Below, one piece after another: positions 59,078 through 64,000 of a DNA stretch of 64,000 bases. The notes under the pieces are model-generated. The model searched no databases. It worked only from the letters and a program-made list of their open reading frames with translations, and was not told where the DNA came from. Origin of the DNA: Alnus glutinosa (Eukaryota; Streptophyta; Magnoliopsida; Fagales; Betulaceae); NCBI RefSeq assembly GCF_958979055.1, contig NC_084891.1, positions 29,012,001 through 29,076,000 on the forward strand, read 5' to 3'. Position 1 is the stretch's first letter. Each line of letters starts with the position of its first letter. Both the position numbers and the translations under genes were made by a program.

Positions 59078-59616
59078 GGGTTAAATATTATTTAGCTCTA
59101 TCAACTAACAATCATTTTTTTTATGAAGTACTACGAATTGACAAGTGTTATAATTTAGCATTTCAAACTGTCAATATGTTATTATTTAACCACATCCGTC
59201 AATTTTGACCGTTATGTTTGATGGAAAATCAAAATTGACAAAAATGTTTTGAAAGTGCTCCCATTTTTACTATTGAAAAAATCAAAATTACCCTTTATAT
59301 TTATTAATTAGTAAAAAAAAATGAAAGAATACGAAGGGATTACTTTTTTTTTTAAAAACAAAAAAAAAAGAAGAAGTGTTTTTCTACTAATTAATAAATA
59401 AAAGAGACAATTCTTGTTTTCCAATTGTCAAAATATTGACATTTTCGGAACACATTAGTCGACTTTGATTTTTTATCCAACATAACGGTCAAAATTGACG
59501 AATGTGACTAAATAATAACATATTGATAGTTTAAAAGTCAAATCATGACACTTGTTAGTTCATTATAATTCATAAAAAATGACTGTTAATTGAAGGGCCT
59601 AAATAATATTTAACCC
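59078..59616. mobile_element. Foldback Mutator-like MITE with exact 9-bp duplication
   Basis: The 539-base element starts GGGTTAAATATTATTTAG and ends in its reverse complement, with arms pairing over more than 150 bases (for example GTCAATTTTGACCGTTATGTT against AACATAACGGTCAAAATTGAC). ATAAATTTA at 59069-59077 is repeated at 59617-59625. No coding capacity. Confidence 0.85.
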
Positions 59617-59822
59617 ATAAATTTAAGAATATTTTGATCTAACACATTCGTCAATTTTGACCGTTATGTTGATGAAGGGGACATAAACAAATGTGTAATA
59701 ATTCTTATGATGCACAACCCGTTTTCCATGAGTTTATTTAAGAATCTAATTATGATGCATGTACAACCCAAATAATTTTTAATATTTTCTACCTATAAAT
59801 GTATACATTTGATATATAAAAT

Positions 59823-61097
59823 TAGGGCCGGCAATTTTGACACGACACGACAACCCGACACGAACACGACACGAAATTAGCGGGTCTAGGTCTACATTAA
59901 ACGGGTTTGGGTCTTAAATGGGTCTACCCGTTTATCTTAGTCTGGCGGGTCGGGTCGTGGGTCACCCGCCATAAACGATTAAACTTTTTTTTTTTTTCCC
60001 AAAAAAAAAAGGGGAATGGGAAATTCCGAAATTGGGATTCGGCCTTCGCCCTTTGAAAATGATCTATTTTGGAAGAAATCAAAACACAAAAGTGACAAAA
60101 CCGGAAATTCGGAAAAGTGAAAACCTACTTCTTTCTTTTGTGGTTTTCCCTTCAACCTCGCCGCGCCGCCCGTTCTCTTATTCTTCAATTTTCTTTTTCT
60201 TCAGCTCCCGAGCTCCGCTCCGCCGCCCCTTCTTCTTCCTCCCGCAAGGCCCAATCGGAAACCGGACCCGCTCGACGCTCTCTCTCTCTCAGTCTCTGCT
60301 CTCCGCTCGGTGCTCACTGCCCACTGCCGACATCTCTGCTCTCCGCCTCTCCCCGTCTCTCTGCCGCTCTCTCTCCTCTCTCTTCCGCGGCTCCGCCGAT
60401 GTCGCATCCAGTACGGCCAGGTCCGCCGGTATGTTAATAATTGATTTTCATTTTTAATTTTTTATAGCATCATTATTGTGGAATTTGTGGGTATTAAAAT
60501 CTAATCCTAATAAAGTTTTCGTATTAGAGATTATGTATGCATGAATCCCGATTTTTCTGGGAAATAATTTATTTTTCTTCTTAATTGGTTTGGTTTGATT
60601 GGTTGTACTTAATCATTGAGAAGTACACTGTTCAACAATAATAAGAGTTGATTGAAGAGTCGTTGTTTTGTTTTCATATGCGGCATGCTTGCATTGATCA
60701 TCGACCTCCACCTTGCCATATCTTGGTGTTCTATTCAGTAATTTTTTTAGTGTTTTTTCAACTTTTTTTGGGTTCTTCATTGATGGATCATGTTCACATA
60801 AGGCTTATAAGTTATAAGCTCAGCTTTGTTTGCTTTTTACTTTTCTTTTTTCATTTTTTTTTTTCCAGCTTTGTTTATTTGTTTGGGTCAAAACGGGTCG
60901 GGTCGGGTCGGGTCGACCCGATTCGACCCATTATGTTAAACGTGTTTCACGGGTCGTGTCGGGTGACTCGTGAAACTATCGTGTTTGTGTCGTGTCTGGA
61001 GCCCTACCCATTAACATAAACGGGTCGTGTTTGGGTCTAGCGTAAACGGGTCACGGGTCTTAACGGGTCGTGTCGGGTACCCGTTTTGCCAGCCCTA
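59823..61097 (+). mobile_element. Internally deleted hAT transposon
   Basis: The ends TAGGGCCGGCAATTTTG and, reversed, TAGGGCTGGCAAAACGG form the terminal inverted repeat, and TATAAAAT flanks both sides (59815-59822, 61098-61105), an 8-bp duplication as for hAT. Many ACGGGTC/GGGTCGTGTC motifs crowd the first 150 and last 200 bases, typical subterminal transposase sites. The interior holds a GC- and CT-rich leader (60120-60430) that ends at a good splice donor (GTATGTT) and an AT-rich intron-like part, but no transposase domain. It is a 1275-base non-autonomous derivative. Confidence 0.88.
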
Positions 61098-61317
61098 TAT
61101 AAAATACTACCATATATGGCTTATCACCTGTGCATGTGCCCATAAATATCAAATGTAAAAATGATTTACATTTTTCCCATTATTTATAAAAATAAAAAAT
61201 AAAAAAAATGCTAGTCTTTAGTTGCAAAGGGCTATCCTGTTTACACATGTTTTAATCTTTGGATCTTGAAGTAATGCTATATACTATATATTTTCATCAC
61301 ACTTACATAATCGAGTA

Positions 61318-61575
61318 ATGCTACATGTTATACTATATTCCTCTTGTGTCCCTTCAAAATTAATGTGGCTGTAGAAATTACTATTGGATATGTAATGATT
61401 TTAAAAGTCATACCGACTAGTTTTAGGAGGACATGCACAATGAGAACATGCATGTTGGTGGCATTTAGAATTAATTATTCCACCCCTATCTTATATATTG
61501 GACTGATTGACACTGCCATATTAACCTAATAAGATGAGAGTGGAAAATGAACATAGTATATATAGCATTATTCTT
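61318..61575. mobile_element. Composite MITE relic of the GAGTAATG family
   Basis: It begins GAGTAATGCTACATGTTATAC and contains CTTGTGTCCCTTCAAAATTAATGTG, close to the pair at 48.3-48.6 kb. It then changes at about 61430 to a different element that ends ATATAGCATTATTC. Probably two elements merged by nesting or deletion. Confidence 0.5.
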
Positions 61576-61659
61576 GAGCTAGGCCACCCCTTTTTTTTCT
61601 CTTTTTTTTTTTTTTTTAAAATAATTTTATTTATTTAATAATTTTATATTTTTTTATTT

Positions 61660-61870
61660 AAATGGACGCGTGTCGCCATCTTATTGGTTTGATGTGACAT
61701 TTAACAGAATCTGTCAAAAATTTTAACGGAATTTGACTCCAGAGATCGATTTGTAATTATAGTTTACCACAAGGACCTCCCATGAACTTTTTAAACCACA
61801 GGGAATGATTTGTAATTATGGCATACCTCAGAGACCAAATGTGCAATTATCCCTTATTATTTTCACCTAT
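61660..61870. mobile_element. Half-copy of the foldback family seen at 29.8-30.5 kb
   Basis: It shares GTGTCG, then ATTTAACAGAATCTGTC, then TTTTAACGGAATTTGA, then GATTTGTAATTATAG with the arm of the element at 29829-30468. Only one arm is recognisable. Non-coding. Confidence 0.5.
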
Positions 61871-62432
61871 CACAAAAATTTCTGAATTATTTTTTATACT
61901 AAATGAAACAATTTGTAAACTAAGTCAACTATATGAACTAATTTTATATTTCATCTTTGTGCTCATATATGTTTTGGCTTTAAATTCCCATTTTTAATTA
62001 CAATAATGCCATAGAGAAGCATTTTTTCGTGATGATATCTGGAAGAAATGCTTCTTCTAAGCATTAGCCGGAATTTAAATCCAAAACTCACACTGTTAAA
62101 ACCAAAACTCATGTTGTCTACCCACATTTTGTTGTTCAGTGAAATTTCCGTGACTTCACTCCGTTATACAGTTGAACAACTTTTTTTTTTTTCTTTCTTT
62201 TTCTTCTCTCTCTCTTTGCTTGTGGGAAACATCTCCTTTTTATGCTAATGTGAAACCCGAAACTGAAACATCTTTGAGAAACACAGGCTCTCAAATTTTC
62301 TGTGCATCTGGGCCATGAGCTTCTATTCTTTCAAAACTTAGATTTTTTTTGTAACAGTTCTCTTGAATTGATATTGAAAAACAATGAAAGAAAATGGAAA
62401 ATAGAAGAAACTAAGGAAGAAAAGAATGACAT
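61871..62432. other. Spacer before the copia fragment
   Basis: AT-rich with a pyrimidine tract near 62180-62215. No family is recognised, and the copia-type reading begins only at about 62433. Confidence 0.5.
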
Positions 62433-63660
62433 TATAATTACAGGTTCACATTCAATGGCAATCACTCAGCTCATCAATGATCTTCACTCCTCTTTTGCAC
62501 TCAAGGATCTCGGCTGACTTAGTTTTTTCCTTGGTGTTGAAGCTACATGGCATCAAGATGGTCTTCATCTTTCACAACAAAGGTACATCAATGATCTTCT
62601 CACAAAGACTAATATGTTGCTTGCAAAGTCGATTTCTACTCCTTTGTCCGCTTCCACCATACTTAGTAGATTTGAAGGTTCAACTATCACAGATCCAACC
62701 TTATACCGAGCACAGAGCTCCCTTCAATATCTATCTCTTACTCGACCTGATATTGCGTTTGCCGCCAATAAGGTCTCTCACTTTATGCAAGATCCTAGGG
62801 AATCACATTGGTTGGTAGTGAAGCGCATCTTGCGTTACTTAAAGTATACAATCTCCTATTATTTCTGCATCTAAAAGAATTCTTCCAAGTAACTCATAGC
62901 TTACTCAGATTCAGATTGGGCAAGTTGTCTAGATAATAGAAGATCCACCTCCGGTTATTGTGTTTTACTTGGTAAGAATATTCTGTCATGGAGCTCAAAG
63001 AAGCAACCAACCGTTTCTCGCTCAAGTACTGAATCCGAGTATAAAGCAGTGGCCAATGCAGCAGCTGAATTAGCATGGATTCAGTCTTTACTCAGTGAAC
63101 TTGGTGTTACTTCTCCACATCGAAAAGTTCTACATTGTGACAACATTGGCGCCACATATCTCACGTCTAATCCTCTTTGTCATGCACGAACAAAGCATAT
63201 AGAGAATGATTATCATTTTGTTAGAGATATGATTGCTAAGAAACTTCTTGATGTTTGCTTCATCTCTGGGAAAGATCAACTGGTTGTTGTTCTCACCAAG
63301 CCTCTTCCTACTATCCGGTTCGGGATGCTACGGTCCAACCTCAACGTGCATCCTCCCACGTCGAGTTTGAGGGGGCGTATTGGATCAGAATCCTATTCGG
63401 CTAAAGATAGTGCTATAGACTTGAATAAGGATTCTTCTAAAGCTTTAGAGTTAAACAAAGACTCTTCTAGTTAGACTTCTATTTAGATTAACTCTAGACT
63501 AGTTGTGAATGTAATCTATTAGGACACTAGAGTTATATGTTCAGATTAGATAGATAGTTTGTTTTATGTAAAACACATCTAGCTATTATCTAGATGTCTC
63601 GGATTCTTCTATAAATACAACTACTGCCATACATGTTACGTAAGTAAAATTACAAAACAG
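62433..63660 (+). mobile_element. Ty1/copia retrotransposon 3' part: RT end, RNase H, 3' LTR
   Basis: The frame begins with IIITGS, just after where the YVDD box should be, and continues INDLHSSFALKDLG, SFFLGVEATWHQDGLHLSQQ, then VSHFMQDPRESHW. The RNase H part has AYSDSDWASCLDNRRSTSGY, then SRSSTESEYKAVANAAAELA and CDNIGATYLTSNP. Stops at 62516 and near 62872-62892 break it. A purine tract TTTGAGGGGG at about 63367-63376 is followed by a likely 3' LTR (TATTGGATCAGAATCC start, TATAAATAC near 63611). The 5' part and first LTR are absent, and the LTR end merges into the following LINE tail. Confidence 0.85.
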
Positions 63661-63679
63661 TCTCTATAAACTGGTTAAG

Positions 63680-64000
63680 GATTTTCAGAGAAGGGCAAGT
63701 TTATTAAGTCTAAGGAAAATATTAATCTCTGTCAAATGTGGAACATAACTGGTTATGTTCTGGTTTGAATGTTCCTGTTTTCTTTGTTGTTTTGTGCCCT
63801 TGGTTTGTTTTTGTTTTCTAGCTAGGGCCTTGGCGTTTCGTTGGTCTATTTAGACTGTTGATTGTATTTTGCAGTTGTTTGGATTGAAAAGTGCTTATTC
63901 ATAAATAATAATAATAATAATAAAAATTATATATACATATATCCAATTACCTTTTGGGCCATCTTATAATATTAAAAAAAAAAAAAGAAAAAAAAGAAAG
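63680..64000 (+). mobile_element. Second LINE 3' tail plus duplicated genomic flank
   Basis: It matches 56848-57130 closely, with long exact stretches (for example TATTAATCTCTGTCAAATGT, then AACATAACTGGTT and GTTTGAATGTTCCTGTTTTC). The match continues past the LINE tail into ATTACCTTTTGGGCCATCTTATAAT, which is not LINE sequence. The two sites are therefore copies of one locus, not two insertions. The window ends inside it. Confidence 0.8.

Noticed and set aside
1..64000. CRISPR arrays, operons, prophage or defence islands
   Set aside because: All genes are spliced plant nuclear genes; there are no regularly spaced repeats, tightly packed same-strand genes or prokaryotic signals.

Overview
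The window is nuclear DNA of a flowering plant. The genes have many small exons with GT-AG introns, the spacers are AT-rich, and plant-type mobile elements are everywhere. All five multi-exon genes belong to families conserved across land plants. The repeat content (a gypsy-type solo LTR, LINE tails, Mutator-like MITEs, a deleted hAT element) suggests a eudicot, perhaps a woody rosid, but the species cannot be fixed from the sequence. I see no prokaryotic, organellar or viral gene set.

Layout. At 1.66-7.55 kb (+) lies a 13-exon WD40 gene of the DWA2/EIPR1 (TSSC1) type. At 12.6-19.4 kb (+) is an 11-exon gene for a tryptophan-rich starch-binding protein, ESV1. At 20.9-26.7 kb (-) is a 10-exon plant O-fucosyltransferase-family gene. 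At 31.4-35.7 kb (+) is a 7-exon chloroplast DUF760 gene of the UV-B-induced At3g17800 type, with an apparent GC-AG intron. At 37.2-46.0 kb (-) is a 14-exon P-class PPR gene resembling At1g76280. At 51.1-52.5 kb (+) is an intronless BAHD acyltransferase gene. I joined the exons by hand, checking reading phase at every junction; the 5' end of the PPR gene is the only weak part. Genes 1, 3 and 5 match by family and order the Arabidopsis run At1g76260-At1g76270-At1g76280, so the left 46 kb looks like an ancestral syntenic block with two other genes interleaved.

The right part (46-64 kb) is accessory and rich in mobile elements. It holds a tRNA-derived SINE, decayed duplicates of the PPR gene's 5' end and promoter, a near-perfect 37-bp-arm hairpin, paired Mutator-like MITEs, a 1-kb GC-rich retroelement with a long target duplication, the BAHD gene with a duplicated 3' flank later hit by a MITE, a truncated LINE, a foldback element, a deleted hAT transposon with an 8-bp target duplication, a Ty1/copia 3' fragment, and a second copy of the LINE tail with its genomic flank.

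The genes do not form an operon or a pathway. ESV1 and the DUF760 protein probably act in plastids, the O-fucosyltransferase in the Golgi, the WD40 protein in CUL4-DDB1 ubiquitination and/or endosomal trafficking, and the PPR protein on organellar RNA. The BAHD enzyme is probably for specialised metabolism. I found no convincing novel multi-gene system. The most unusual items are the hairpin at 48.1 kb, the dispersed PPR promoter relics, and the unidentified 1-kb retroelement.
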